Assembly: GCA_041748615.1 (NCBI GenBank)
Contig: JBGTCY010000199.1
Span: forward strand, 1-19,701
From: JBGTCY01 sp041748615
Lineage (GTDB): Bacteria; Bacteroidota; Bacteroidia; Chitinophagales; CAIOSU01
Direction of reading: 5' to 3'
DNA length: 19,701 bases
Made by a program: the position numbers and the translations under genes. Every line of letters begins with the position of its first letter. The first letter of the stretch is position 1. Below the pieces are notes generated by a model that was not told the DNA's origin, searched no databases, and worked only from the letters and a program-made list of their open reading frames with translations. Shown here one piece after another: positions 1 to 8,081 of the stretch.

Positions 1-148
1 AGCAAAATTCCAGCGCCTAAAATCCACTACCAACAAATCCACAATAAATCTTTCGCACCACGTTTTCAGCATTTCAAAACCTCTATTCAATGCTGACAAG
101 GGTTTCAGAGGTAAGAGGGGGCATTAGGTGTCAAAGTCGGGAAAAATA
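1..148. other. left-edge non-coding stretch or start of an off-window gene
   Basis: No gene can be supported here. A minus-strand frame starting at an ATG at 72 stays open to the window edge (24 codons, beginning MLKTWCERF), in the right position to be the next gene downstream of the cotransporter. Two plus-strand frames are also open from the edge (to stops at 94-96 and 124-126), so the choice cannot be made from this window. No clear terminator hairpin was seen after the cotransporter stop. Confidence 0.3.
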
Positions 149-1852
149 TTATTTGATTCCCACCAATGCTTCATTCACATTCACCAAGTGGTCGCCAATA
201 CGTTCAGCCCTGGTAACATAATCTAAGAAAATGACGCCTGCCTGCGCGTCATAAATATTCTTTTCTAATCGTTTGAAATGCGATTTTCTCAATTGACGCC
301 TTGTAGTATTAATGCGTTCTTCCACTTCAAAAACCTGCTTCATGGAAATTTCTTTTTTTTCTTTTTCCATATTGCTGCGCATTAACTTAATTGCCTCATA
401 CACTAATTCAAGTAGTTCTTTTAAATCATGCATGACATCAACCGGATATTTGATTTTGGAGGCAGTCATCCGTTCATAATTTTTAGTCATCTGATAATAA
501 ATATCAGCGATTCTTTCCAGGTCATTTGCCATGCTCAACATGCTTGGAATACTTTGAGAAGATTCCTGGCTTAAGTCTGATTCCGAAACTTTAGTTAGAT
601 AATTAACCAATGCGATTTCCAGATCATCCGTAAGTTGTTCACGCTTTTTTATTTTTTGAATAATCGCTTCCGCGTTTTGAGGATTTTCAAATACTAAAGC
701 ATTAAAACTGAATGACATTTTTTCAATCACTTTGCCAAAAAACTGAAGTTCTTTTTTAGCTTCCGCCAACGCCAGTTCGGGAATTTGCATCATTCCGGTA
801 GAGAGAAATTGTAATTTGACTATTTCATCATCTTCACTTTTAGGTGATTGCATTTTAATTACCAATTTTTCAAAAAACGGGATGAAGGCGAACAGCAAAA
901 GTGTATTTAGAACATTGAAACCCGTATGAAAGAGCGCTAATCCAACCGTGGCATTTTCTCTTCCAATTTCTGAGTTTTGAAAAACAGAAATATGGCCGGG
1001 TAAAAACTGTGTTATCATAAAATCAATTCCCGCCAAAAAATAATTCAGCGTCAATACCATCCAAAAAATTCCAAGAATATTGAATATCGAATGAAAACGT
1101 GCAGCACGTTTCGCATGTATATTTCCAGCCAAAGCGGCAATATTGGCGGTAACTGTTGTGCCGATATTTTCACCCATCACCATCGCTGCGGCAATCGGAA
1201 AATCTATCCAGCCTTTATACAGCAAAACTAAAGTTATCGCCATGGATGCGGTGGAGGATTGTACGACAATCGTCAATACGGTACCGATAAGAATGAACAA
1301 TAATATGGAACCGAAACCCATTTGTGTCAATCTGGTAATAAATTCAAGTATCTGAGCATTACTATTAATATCCGGTACCGAGTCTTTCAGCAGATTAAGT
1401 CCAATAAATAAAATACCAAAACCCATAAAAAATTCAGCGATGTGCCGGTAGCTGCTTTTTTTGGAAAATAAAAAGGGGAATGCCACCCCCACTGCTATGA
1501 TTGCTACTTCATAAATCATCACTTTGAAACCGAAAATGGCAATGAGCCAGGCAGTAATGGTAGTGCCAATGTTAGCGCCCATGATGACACCCATGGATTC
1601 TCGTAATGTTAATAAACCCGCATTTACGAAACTCACCACCATCACTGTAGTAGCGCTGGAAGATTGGATAACGGCAGTTGTAAAAAAACCGGTAAAGATT
1701 CCTGAAAACCGGTTGGCAGTCATTCCCTTTAAGACTTTTCGCAGACTTTCACCCGCAGCTTTCTGCAATCCCTCGCTCATGATTTTCATCCCATAAATGA
1801 ATATACCCAGCGAACCGGCAAGCAGGAGAATATCGAAGAATCCGTAGTTCAT
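149..1852 (-). CDS. Na/Pi cotransporter family protein with C-terminal PhoU-like domain
   Basis: Probable inner-membrane sodium-dependent phosphate transporter of the NptA/PNaS type (567 aa). Residues about 1-340 are hydrophobic membrane segments and contain the family's inverted duplication: QSSSA at 63-67 with GANIGTT at 92-98, then QSSTA at 198-202 with GENIGTT at 227-233. The QSS motifs are the known substrate/sodium-binding signature. Residues about 355-560 are soluble, helical and charged and resemble PhoU, as in many bacterial members. Length is normal for the two-domain form. The start at 1852 places the first membrane helix directly at the N-terminus, and a -7-type promoter box lies 32 nt upstream. 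The next gene upstream, nadB, is on the same strand but 171 nt away, so this gene is probably transcribed alone. Whether phosphate is the true substrate is inferred from the family. Confidence 0.93.
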   Translation of the reverse strand: MNYGFFDILLLAGSLGIFIYGMKIMSEGLQKAAGESLRKVLKGMTANRFSGIFTGFFTTAVIQSSSATTVMVVSFVNAGLLTLRESMGVIMGANIGTTITAWLIAIFGFKVMIYEVAIIAVGVAFPFLFSKKSSYRHIAEFFMGFGILFIGLNLLKDSVPDINSNAQILEFITRLTQMGFGSILLFILIGTVLTIVVQSSTASMAITLVLLYKGWIDFPIAAAMVMGENIGTTVTANIAALAGNIHAKRAARFHSIFNILGIFWMVLTLNYFLAGIDFMITQFLPGHISVFQNSEIGRENATVGLALFHTGFNVLNTLLLFAFIPFFEKLVIKMQSPKSEDDEIVKLQFLSTGMMQIPELALAEAKKELQFFGKVIEKMSFSFNALVFENPQNAEAIIQKIKKREQLTDDLEIALVNYLTKVSESDLSQESSQSIPSMLSMANDLERIADIYYQMTKNYERMTASKIKYPVDVMHDLKELLELVYEAIKLMRSNMEKEKKEISMKQVFEVEERINTTRRQLRKSHFKRLEKNIYDAQAGVIFLDYVTRAERIGDHLVNVNEALVGIK

Positions 1853-1883
1853 TCAGAACTAATCTTTAGCATTGAATTAAGTG

Positions 1884-1891
1884 CAAACATA
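1884..1891 (-). promoter_or_regulatory. candidate -7 promoter box for the Na/Pi cotransporter
   Basis: On the minus strand the sequence reads TATGTTTG, a perfect match to the Bacteroidota -7 consensus TAnnTTTG, 32 nt before the ATG. No TTG lies at the usual 17-23 nt upstream (the nearest is 28 nt away), so only half of the promoter signature is present. Confidence 0.4.
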
Positions 1892-2023
1892 CTTAGCCGA
1901 CAGAGAGCGTTCATGTTAACAAAATGTTAAGCAATAAGAACAGTTTCGGGTTGCATATTTGTCAGCAAAGGTAATTTTATTCATAAATGCCGCAAGAAAA
2001 TCTTTAAAAAAACACTTAATTTA

Positions 2024-3619
2024 TTATAATAAAGTATTTTCTATAAACGCATGTTTTCCCGGATAATCTGTAGTGTAATGCAACCCGCGACTTTCATGCC
2101 GCATGGATGAACAACGGGTAATCAGATACCCAACGGAAATGAGATTGCGCAGTTCGCACAGTTGAGGTGAAACCGTAGTAGTGACATAAAGTTGTTCGGT
2201 TTCTTCATACAACAGCGCCATGCGGTCCATCGCGCGCTTCAGACGCACATCTGAGCGAACAATGCCCACATAATAACTCATGGTTTCCTGCAACTCTTTC
2301 CGGCTTTGTGTAATTAAGACCATTTCTTTTGGCTCGGTGGTGCCTTCCGCGTTCCAGTCAGGCACATCGTCACGGTAGTCATGATTGGTAACAGCTTCAG
2401 AAGTGTCTGTATAAATGCGGTGGGCAAAAACTAATGCTTCCAACAATGAATTGGAAGCTAATCTGTTCGCGCCATGCAATCCGGTGCTGGCGCACTCCCC
2501 ACAGGCGTACAGGCGATGGATGGATGTTCTGCCCATGAAATCCACCTTGATGCCTCCGCAGGAATAATGTGCCGCAGGTACAACGGGAATCATCTCCGCC
2601 TTCGGGTTGATACCGATGCTCTGGCACTTTTGATTGATGTTGGGAAATTTTTCACTAAAATCCGGTAAGTGTTTCACATCTAAATAAACATGGTCTTCCC
2701 CGCTGATTTTCATTTCATTGTCAATGGCACGGGCAACGATATCGCGTGGCGCAAGAGAACCGCGCTTGTCATATTTTTGCATGAACTCCTTTCCTTCTTT
2801 CGTTTTCAATATTCCGCCATGTCCGCGGGCGGCTTCGGTCACTAAGAATGAAGGTGTTTCTTCGGGATTATACAATGCTGTCGGATGAAACTGGATGAAC
2901 TCCATATTTTCAATCCGTCCTTTTGCCATATACACCATCGCGATGCCATCACCGGTGGCAATCAGGGGATTCGTTGTGTTTTTATAAACTTGTCCCACAC
3001 CGCCTGTCGCAAGCACGGTGATGCGCGAAAGTATTTTTTCGATACGGTTCGTCTGTGTATTCAATACATACACACCAAAACAAGTAATGTCATTCGTGAG
3101 CCGCGTCACCATCTGACCTAAATGATGTTGCGTGATGAGATGAATCACAAAATGATGCGTGATGAGTTCGATGTTGGGCGCTTCATGAATTTTTTGCAAT
3201 AACGCCCGTTCGATTTCCTTCCCGGTAACATCTTTATGATGCAACACGCGGTGAGCGGTATGCCCGCCTTCTTTTCCCAAGTCAAAACCTCCTGATTCCT
3301 TTTCGTCAAACCGGGTACCCCATTCAATGATTTCACGGATGCGTTCAGGCGCTTCTTTCACACAAAAATCCACTACCTCTTTATTACATAAACCATCACC
3401 GGCATCCAGCGTATCTTCAATATGTTTCTGAAAACTGTCTTTTTCCAAATCCACTACTGCCGCCACGCCCCCCTGCGCGTATTTGGTATTGCTTTCATCT
3501 TCATTGTCTTTGGTGAGAATCAACACTTTTCTGTCAGGAAAACGCTCCGCGACTTTCACGGCATAGGTCAGCCCCGCGATGCCTGAGCCGATAATCAGGA
3601 AATCAACTTTTGTATTCAT
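2024..3619 (-). CDS. nadB: L-aspartate oxidase
   Basis: FAD flavoprotein oxidising L-aspartate to iminoaspartate, the first step of de novo NAD synthesis, in the cytoplasm (531 aa, normal length). The N-terminal dinucleotide-binding motif GSGIAGL is at residues 11-17. The flavin/substrate segment TKYAQGGVAAV is near 45-55, HRVLHHKD at 123-130, and the C-terminal signature (YSCGGIKVD, then GRTS, LYACGE and TGLHGANRLASNSLLEA) is intact. This last block separates NadB from succinate dehydrogenase flavoproteins less clearly than the gene's length and single-gene context do, but the overall match is to NadB. nadA and nadC are not adjacent. The stop codon sits inside a perfect 14-bp AT palindrome (2020-2033) followed on the minus strand by a T run, a weak possible terminator. 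Confidence 0.95.
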   Translation of the reverse strand: MNTKVDFLIIGSGIAGLTYAVKVAERFPDRKVLILTKDNEDESNTKYAQGGVAAVVDLEKDSFQKHIEDTLDAGDGLCNKEVVDFCVKEAPERIREIIEWGTRFDEKESGGFDLGKEGGHTAHRVLHHKDVTGKEIERALLQKIHEAPNIELITHHFVIHLITQHHLGQMVTRLTNDITCFGVYVLNTQTNRIEKILSRITVLATGGVGQVYKNTTNPLIATGDGIAMVYMAKGRIENMEFIQFHPTALYNPEETPSFLVTEAARGHGGILKTKEGKEFMQKYDKRGSLAPRDIVARAIDNEMKISGEDHVYLDVKHLPDFSEKFPNINQKCQSIGINPKAEMIPVVPAAHYSCGGIKVDFMGRTSIHRLYACGECASTGLHGANRLASNSLLEALVFAHRIYTDTSEAVTNHDYRDDVPDWNAEGTTEPKEMVLITQSRKELQETMSYYVGIVRSDVRLKRAMDRMALLYEETEQLYVTTTVSPQLCELRNLISVGYLITRCSSMRHESRGLHYTTDYPGKHAFIENTLL

Positions 3620-3666
3620 AGATTGTTTGAGGATTATAATGTATCAGGTTGAAAGGATATTTTTTT

Positions 3667-3674
3667 CAAAGATA
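3667..3674 (-). promoter_or_regulatory. candidate -7 promoter box for nadB
   Basis: The minus strand reads TATCTTTG, matching TAnnTTTG, 48 nt before the nadB ATG. No TTG at suitable spacing was found upstream, so the call rests on one box only. Confidence 0.35.
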
Positions 3675-3757
3675 ATTAACAACGGTGGTGAATATTTGTG
3701 TTCAGAAACATTTGATTTGTATAAATTCGCTTCCAACCCTAATATTAAAATATTTTT

Positions 3758-4054
3758 ATGCATAAAATGAAAGCTCATTACAACATCAAAGTTTCAGGCA
3801 AAGTACAAGGGGTATGGTATCGTGATTCCGCCCGCAGAAAAGCAGAGGAATTGGGTATCACCGGATACGCCCGCAATGAACAGGATGGTTCCGTATTTAT
3901 TGAAGCGGAAGGCGATGAAGATGCTTTAGATGAATTCATTGCATGGTGCAATGAAGGACCTGAATGGGCGCGCGTGGACAGTGTGGATGTGGAAGAAGAT
4001 GAATTAAAAGAATTAACAGGCTTCCAGATAAAAAACGCGGGCAGGTTTCAGTAA
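3758..4054 (+). CDS. acyP: acylphosphatase
   Basis: Small cytoplasmic enzyme hydrolysing carboxyl-phosphate bonds of acylphosphates (98 aa, typical size). The first signature, KVQGVWYRDS (residues 15-24), contains the phosphate-binding arginine R22. The second, GYARNEQDGSV (36-46), contains the catalytic asparagine N40. The C-terminus ends in the usual aromatic/charged strand. Two ATGs are available, at 3758 and 3767; the second (protein beginning MKAHYNIKV) fits the family N-terminus equally well and no ribosome-binding site decides between them. The gene converges on the acyltransferase gene with only 2 nt between the two stop codons, so there is no room for a dedicated terminator. It is the only plus-strand gene in the first 12 kb. 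Confidence 0.93.
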   Translation: MHKMKAHYNIKVSGKVQGVWYRDSARRKAEELGITGYARNEQDGSVFIEAEGDEDALDEFIAWCNEGPEWARVDSVDVEEDELKELTGFQIKNAGRFQ

Positions 4055-4056
4055 AA

Positions 4057-4695
4057 TTATCCAAGTTGGGAAGTGATATTTAGAAGGGCATCATCCATCT
4101 TCGCTTCATCAACACTTTCAGGTTTTCCATAAATAACGCGAATCGTAGAGAAGGGAAGCGGCACTTTCTTTTTATCCCAGCCTTTCAGGCGAAAATAATT
4201 GGATAATTCAAAACAAACAGGAACAACGGGAACACCCGACTGGATGCTCATCTCCAACATGCCGCGCTTGGGCGAATGATACGGACCCGAAGGACCGTCC
4301 GGATTTAGCATGGTGTTGTATCCTTTTTTTAAATGTTCAACTACTTGACGCATCGCTTCTCTGCCGCCATGTCCGCTGGAACCAAGAAATAATTTTTTCA
4401 TTTGCATCCATCTCAATAAAAGATGCACCGGTTTCATAAACCACAAAGGATGATTCAGCCAGGCATAAGGCTCCTGATATTTTCGATAGACAATGAAATA
4501 AGGAATGAGGTTTTCATGCCAGGTGACAAAAATATGATGGGTGAATGGCGTGGGGTGTTCCTTGCCTTCCTTCACAATTTTGCAGGTCGCGTAAAGCAAC
4601 AGGATGATTCCATACATCAACGCTGCCGCTGAATAGGCATAGCAATAAAAAAAAGGCTTGAGTATCAAAGGGATATTGTCAACCCGGTAAGCCAT
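4057..4695 (-). CDS. DUF374-type lysophospholipid acyltransferase family protein
   Basis: Probable membrane-associated acyltransferase (212 aa). A hydrophobic N-terminal segment at residues about 13-38 could anchor it. The fold's catalytic histidine is likely H60 in TWHENLIPY. As in other DUF374-like members, the aspartate of the classical HX4D motif is absent at +5 (P65). The second family block, GSSGHGGREAM (105-115), and the third, NPDGPSGPYHSPKRGML (131-147), match the DUF374 pattern of a DGPxGP turn followed by K/R. The exact acceptor (lipid A, lysophospholipid or another) cannot be read from sequence. Its ATG immediately follows the glpD stop with no intervening base, so the two are almost certainly co-transcribed and translationally coupled. 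This links it to glycerol-phosphate and lipid metabolism. Confidence 0.8.
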   Translation of the reverse strand: MAYRVDNIPLILKPFFYCYAYSAAALMYGIILLLYATCKIVKEGKEHPTPFTHHIFVTWHENLIPYFIVYRKYQEPYAWLNHPLWFMKPVHLLLRWMQMKKLFLGSSGHGGREAMRQVVEHLKKGYNTMLNPDGPSGPYHSPKRGMLEMSIQSGVPVVPVCFELSNYFRLKGWDKKKVPLPFSTIRVIYGKPESVDEAKMDDALLNITSQLG

Positions 4696-6360
4696 TTAAT
4701 TGTGATGATTTAAAAAAGAAAGTACCGCGTCATATTCCTTTTCAAATTCCTGAGCATTGAATGCTTTCTGCGAGTCACTCCATTGCAGGAGCGTTTCAAT
4801 TTTATTTTTTAGCAACGGATATTCCCATGTAAGTTGTTCTCTTTCAAAATATAATTTTCCGGTGCGCCTGATGAAAAAATCATTGAGGTTCGTAACCGCT
4901 TCTTCTTCCAGACAATATTGCAATTCCGCAAATAAGAGACTTTCAGGCGTCACTTGTTTTCCGTCTTTTTGCGCCAAAAGAATAATTTTTTCCGTGTTGG
5001 TGCCATACCGGTCAATGAGATTGCGGATGTCTCCCAGCGTAATTTTTTCAGATGCGGCTTTCATCATTTGCAACTCGGTAAATTCATCAATGGCATCCAG
5101 ATGTTTAAAGTCGCCTCCCGATAGTGTAATCTCATCCGTGAAGCATTTTTTATAGGAGAGTCCCTCTGCGCTTTCCAACTGCCCGGCAACCATGTCCACG
5201 ACACGCTCCGCCATTTTGCGATAACCGGTGAGTTTGCCGCCCGCCATCGAGAGTAATCCGGAAGGTGAAACAAAAATTTCATCTTTTCGGGAAAGTTCAG
5301 AGGGACCTTTGCCTTCTTCATGAATCAAAGGTCGCAATCCCGCCCATGAGGAAGTGATGTCATGCGAGGTGAGTTGAATGGTCGGGAACATATAATTGAC
5401 TGCCGTGAGCAAATACGCGACATCCGTTTTGGAAACCTGAGGGTCATCAATCGAGTCGTAATAGCTGGTGTCGGTTGTTCCGATGTAGGTGATTTTTCCG
5501 CGTGGAATCACGAAAATCATCCGCCCGTCCGGCACATCAAAATAGGCTGACTGCTGTATTGGCAGTTTTTCATAAGGAACCACCAGATGTACTCCTTTGG
5601 TGAGATGCAATTTTTTCCCTTTCAGCGAATTGTCCTTAGCCCTGATTTCATCTACCCAGGGACCGGCAGCGTTAATTACTTTCTTAGCTTTGATGGCAAA
5701 AGAGCCGTCCTCAATTTTATCCTTCACTTCAGCTCCTGCAACTTGTCCTTCTTGATAAACCAATGAAACCGCCTCGGCATAATTGAGACAAATTGCTCCG
5801 TTTTGCGCGGCAGTTTTCATGATTTCAATCACTAAGCGCGCATCATCAGTGCGGTATTCTTTATAGAGTGCACCGCCTTTTAAAATATCCTCGCGCAGAA
5901 GAGGTTCTTTTTTCTTGGTCGCGAATTTTGTGAGCATCTGTTTCCACTCGCTGAAACGGACACCCGCCAGCCAGTCATACATGGATAATCCCAGGGCGGT
6001 AGTCGTTCTGCCGAGCGAGCCGTTTTCAACTATCGGCAGCAGCATATTTTCAGCGTGAACGATATGCGGAGCATTTTTGTAAACGATGGCACGCTCCCTG
6101 CCCACTTCTTTCACCAAGCCGAATTCCAATTGTTTGAGGTAGCGCAATCCTCCATGAATGAGTTTGGTAGAGCGGCTACTCGTGCCAAATGCGAAGTCAT
6201 TTTTTTCAATGAGCGCCACCTTCATTCCGCGCGATGCGGCATCCAGCGCAATGCCCGCCCCGGTAATACCACCACCGATAACTAAGAGGTCAAAAGTTTG
6301 AGAAGTGAGAAGTGAAATTGTATTTTTTCGGGAGAAAACGGAAAGTGTATTAGTTGTCAA
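4696..6360 (-). CDS. glpD: glycerol-3-phosphate dehydrogenase/oxidase
   Basis: FAD-dependent, membrane-peripheral enzyme oxidising sn-glycerol-3-phosphate to dihydroxyacetone phosphate and passing electrons to quinone (554 aa, normal length). The Rossmann motif GGGITGAG is at residues 29-36, and the hallmark SSRSTKLIHGGLRYL at 61-75. The substrate-domain segments NAAGPWVDEI, FVIPRGKITYIGTTD and the late GLRPL and SMAGGKLTGYR are all present, followed by the C-terminal helical domain. No glpF or glpK is next to it, so it may serve mainly in phospholipid glycerol turnover; this is inference. It is the first gene of a two-gene unit with the acyltransferase downstream. About 99 nt separate it from the oxidoreductase gene upstream, and that gap contains a dispersed hairpin repeat. 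Confidence 0.95.
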   Translation of the reverse strand: MTTNTLSVFSRKNTISLLTSQTFDLLVIGGGITGAGIALDAASRGMKVALIEKNDFAFGTSSRSTKLIHGGLRYLKQLEFGLVKEVGRERAIVYKNAPHIVHAENMLLPIVENGSLGRTTTALGLSMYDWLAGVRFSEWKQMLTKFATKKKEPLLREDILKGGALYKEYRTDDARLVIEIMKTAAQNGAICLNYAEAVSLVYQEGQVAGAEVKDKIEDGSFAIKAKKVINAAGPWVDEIRAKDNSLKGKKLHLTKGVHLVVPYEKLPIQQSAYFDVPDGRMIFVIPRGKITYIGTTDTSYYDSIDDPQVSKTDVAYLLTAVNYMFPTIQLTSHDITSSWAGLRPLIHEEGKGPSELSRKDEIFVSPSGLLSMAGGKLTGYRKMAERVVDMVAGQLESAEGLSYKKCFTDEITLSGGDFKHLDAIDEFTELQMMKAASEKITLGDIRNLIDRYGTNTEKIILLAQKDGKQVTPESLLFAELQYCLEEEAVTNLNDFFIRRTGKLYFEREQLTWEYPLLKNKIETLLQWSDSQKAFNAQEFEKEYDAVLSFLNHHN

Positions 6361-6404
6361 TGCGTAATATTTTTAATAACTAAATTTATTGCAATGCGCT
6401 TTGT

Positions 6405-6431
6405 TGTCATGGTGAGCGAAGTCGAACCATG
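6405..6431. repeat. dispersed short hairpin repeat (gtcatggtgagcgaagtcga type)
   Basis: The sequence contains CATGGT (6408-6413) and ACCATG (6426-6431) as perfect 6-bp arms around a 12-nt loop, with the core gagcgaagtcga. The same core, in inverse orientation and with different arms, recurs at 17126-17150. Sequences of this kind are widely scattered in Bacteroidota intergenic regions. It lies between the glpD promoter side and the end of the upstream oxidoreductase gene, and could act as a terminator stem, though no T run follows. Confidence 0.6.
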
Positions 6432-6459
6432 TCTTTTCGCAGGCAAAACTAAACTCTCG

Positions 6460-7482
6460 CTACCATTTCACAATCACCTTCCCGATGGATTTTCTGGATT
6501 CAAGGTAGTTGTGCGCTTCCGCTAATTGATTCGCATTAAACACTGCTCCGGTGTGTGGTTTCAAAATCCCCTGTGCGTGCATTTTGACGACATTTTGCAA
6601 ACAGCGTTGCAGCACATCGGGTTTATCATCCGCGATGCGCAGCATGTTGATGCCAATGAGCGCTTTGGTTTGCATGAGCAAAAATGGAGGAAACACCAAT
6701 CCGAATCCCCATGCTAATTTGAGGTTGGCGAGCAGCTTGTTGCTTTCATCCATCGCCTCTGCCGCGCCATAGCAAACGATTCTGCCGCCTGTTCCCATCA
6801 AGGCGATTCCATCGCGCACCGTTTTCCCCCCGATTGAGTTGAAAATGACGTCCGGTTTTTTGCCCTTCATGATTTTCATGATTGCTGAGTAAAAATTTTC
6901 CTTGCGATAATTGATGGGAAAATCCACTCCGAGATTTTTCAGGTAATCCATTTTTTCATCGGACCCGGCACCGCCATAAATAATGCACTTCCGGTTTTTT
7001 GCAAATTGAATTAACGCGGTTCCCACTCCGCCAGCCGCTGCCTGAATCACCACATGGTCACCTTCGTGGAGACGCACCATTTCTTCTGCTGCATAATAGG
7101 CGGTGCAATATTGCGTGGCGAGAGCGGTCGCTTCACCTGCATCCATTTCATCCGGTATCGGCACAACGCCTTTGCTGTCAGTGGCGACCTTGGTAGCATA
7201 GCCGCCAAAACGCGTGAAGGCGACTACGCGTTGTCCCGGTTTCAGATGAGTCACCGCGCTACCCGTTTGCACCACTCTGCCGACCGTGTCATATCCGATG
7301 ACACAGGGCAGGGGCGGGCAGTCGCGGTACATGCCCCTGCGGGCAACCACATCGGCAAAGTTCAGCCCGAAGGCTTCTACCTCCACCACCACTTCATGTG
7401 GCTGCGGTTGCGGTTCGGGCATTTCTTTCAGTTCAAAGGCGGCTTCCGGTGAGCCGAAGCGGTTGAGGACGAAGGCTTTCAT
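6460..7482 (-). CDS. zinc-independent medium-chain oxidoreductase (quinone reductase / VAT-1-like)
   Basis: NAD(P)H-dependent MDR-family reductase of the quinone oxidoreductase group (340 aa from the chosen start). The GroES-like domain occupies residues about 1-120, followed by the nucleotide-binding domain with AAAGGVGTALIQFAK at 148-162. The catalytic-zinc GHE motif is replaced by GYDTVG (63-68), which places it among zinc-less quinone/enone reductases. The segment KPDVIFNSIGG and the C-terminal ESRKSIGKVIVKW are typical. The start at 7482 gives the family-like MKAFVLNRFG. ATGs at 7491 and 7515 are in frame, but the latter lies inside the palindromic repeat at 7501-7558 and is unlikely to be native. 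The true substrate is unknown. Confidence 0.88.
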   Translation of the reverse strand: MKAFVLNRFGSPEAAFELKEMPEPQPQPHEVVVEVEAFGLNFADVVARRGMYRDCPPLPCVIGYDTVGRVVQTGSAVTHLKPGQRVVAFTRFGGYATKVATDSKGVVPIPDEMDAGEATALATQYCTAYYAAEEMVRLHEGDHVVIQAAAGGVGTALIQFAKNRKCIIYGGAGSDEKMDYLKNLGVDFPINYRKENFYSAIMKIMKGKKPDVIFNSIGGKTVRDGIALMGTGGRIVCYGAAEAMDESNKLLANLKLAWGFGLVFPPFLLMQTKALIGINMLRIADDKPDVLQRCLQNVVKMHAQGILKPHTGAVFNANQLAEAHNYLESRKSIGKVIVKW

Positions 7483-7500
7483 GTATTTCATTTTATTTTT

Positions 7501-7558
7501 GTCACGAAGCCACAAAGGCTCAAAGATTCACAAAGATTATTTTAGGTTACTTAGTGCG
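7501..7558. repeat. palindromic repeat copy A (degenerate), 3' of the GxxExxY gene
   Basis: Shares caaaggctcaaagattcac with the left arm of the copies at 7972 and 8082. Its right side, ggttacttagtgcg, resembles their right arm (tgttgcttagtggc). It is the most diverged of the local copies. It ends one base before the GxxExxY stop codon and covers the most upstream possible start of the oxidoreductase gene, so that gene's upstream region consists of repeat sequence. Confidence 0.75.
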
Positions 7559-7559
7559 T

Positions 7560-7955
7560 TTACAATATCATTCTTTTTATACCATTCTTAATTAGCGGCA
7601 CATTAAAATTGATTAAGTAACCCAATCTTTTCCCGGTTAGTTTTAAATGACTTAGCAGTTGAGCTTCCCATACAGGATTGACTGTTTCAATGGCTTTTAA
7701 TTCACATATTACAAGATTGTTTACCAATACATCTAAACGTAATCCTTCTTCAAAAAATAAACCGTCAAATGTTATTGGAATATCTAATTGCCTCCTGACT
7801 TCAAATCCGTTTTTTCGGAGAATATGACAAAAGCAGACTTCATAAACTTTTTCCAACAAACCGGGACCCAGTTCTTTATGGACTTCATAAGCGGCATTTA
7901 CAACAGCTTTACCAACTATTTCTTCTTGTTCTGATAATGGGCGGAACACTTTCAT
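7560..7955 (-). CDS. GxxExxY protein (PD-(D/E)XK nuclease-like, PDDEXK_3 family)
   Basis: Small soluble protein (131 aa) of unknown function. The name-giving motif is G32-L-L-E35-K-V-Y38, preceded by the usual HKELGPG. A PD-(D/E)XK-like active site is visible: D75 in LRLDVLV, then E85 and K87 in ICELKAIE. The C-terminus GYLINFNVPLIKNGIKR is the family's closing block. All hallmark residues are intact and there is no frameshift, so the gene looks functional. Members occur in many unrelated genomes, often in several copies, but no biochemical role is established to my knowledge. It is bracketed by related imperfect palindromes (7501-7558 on one side, 7972-8045 and 8082-8155 on the other), which suggests that gene and repeats moved or were maintained together. 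A nuclease acting on the repeat DNA is a hypothesis only. Confidence 0.88.
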   Translation of the reverse strand: MKVFRPLSEQEEIVGKAVVNAAYEVHKELGPGLLEKVYEVCFCHILRKNGFEVRRQLDIPITFDGLFFEEGLRLDVLVNNLVICELKAIETVNPVWEAQLLSHLKLTGKRLGYLINFNVPLIKNGIKRMIL

Positions 7956-7971
7956 TAGTCGTCAATTTTTT

Positions 7972-8045
7972 GCCACAAAGACACGAAGGCTCAAAGATTC
8001 ACTAAGAATTCTTTGTGTTGCTTAGTGGCTTTGTGCCTTAGTGGC
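7972..8045. repeat. palindromic repeat copy B (74 bp)
   Basis: Imperfect palindrome whose arms both begin GCCAC and meet at a central AAGAATTCTT; by hand alignment about 27 of 37 arm positions pair. It differs from copy C at only two positions. It lies 16 nt upstream of the GxxExxY ATG and would form a long stem in RNA from either strand, so it may block or attenuate read-through from the arginine deiminase gene. Confidence 0.88.
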
Positions 8046-8081
8046 TGTTTACCTTTCATAATTATCTTCAATTATTTTTTT

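Noticed and set aside
1..126. plus-strand gene end at the left edge
   Set aside because: Two plus frames and one minus frame are all open to the edge; none has recognisable content, so no coding call is justified.
2020..2033. perfect AT palindrome over the nadB stop as a strong terminator
   Set aside because: The 14-bp palindrome has no G or C and no loop, so RNA stability would be low; kept only as a weak possibility under nadB.
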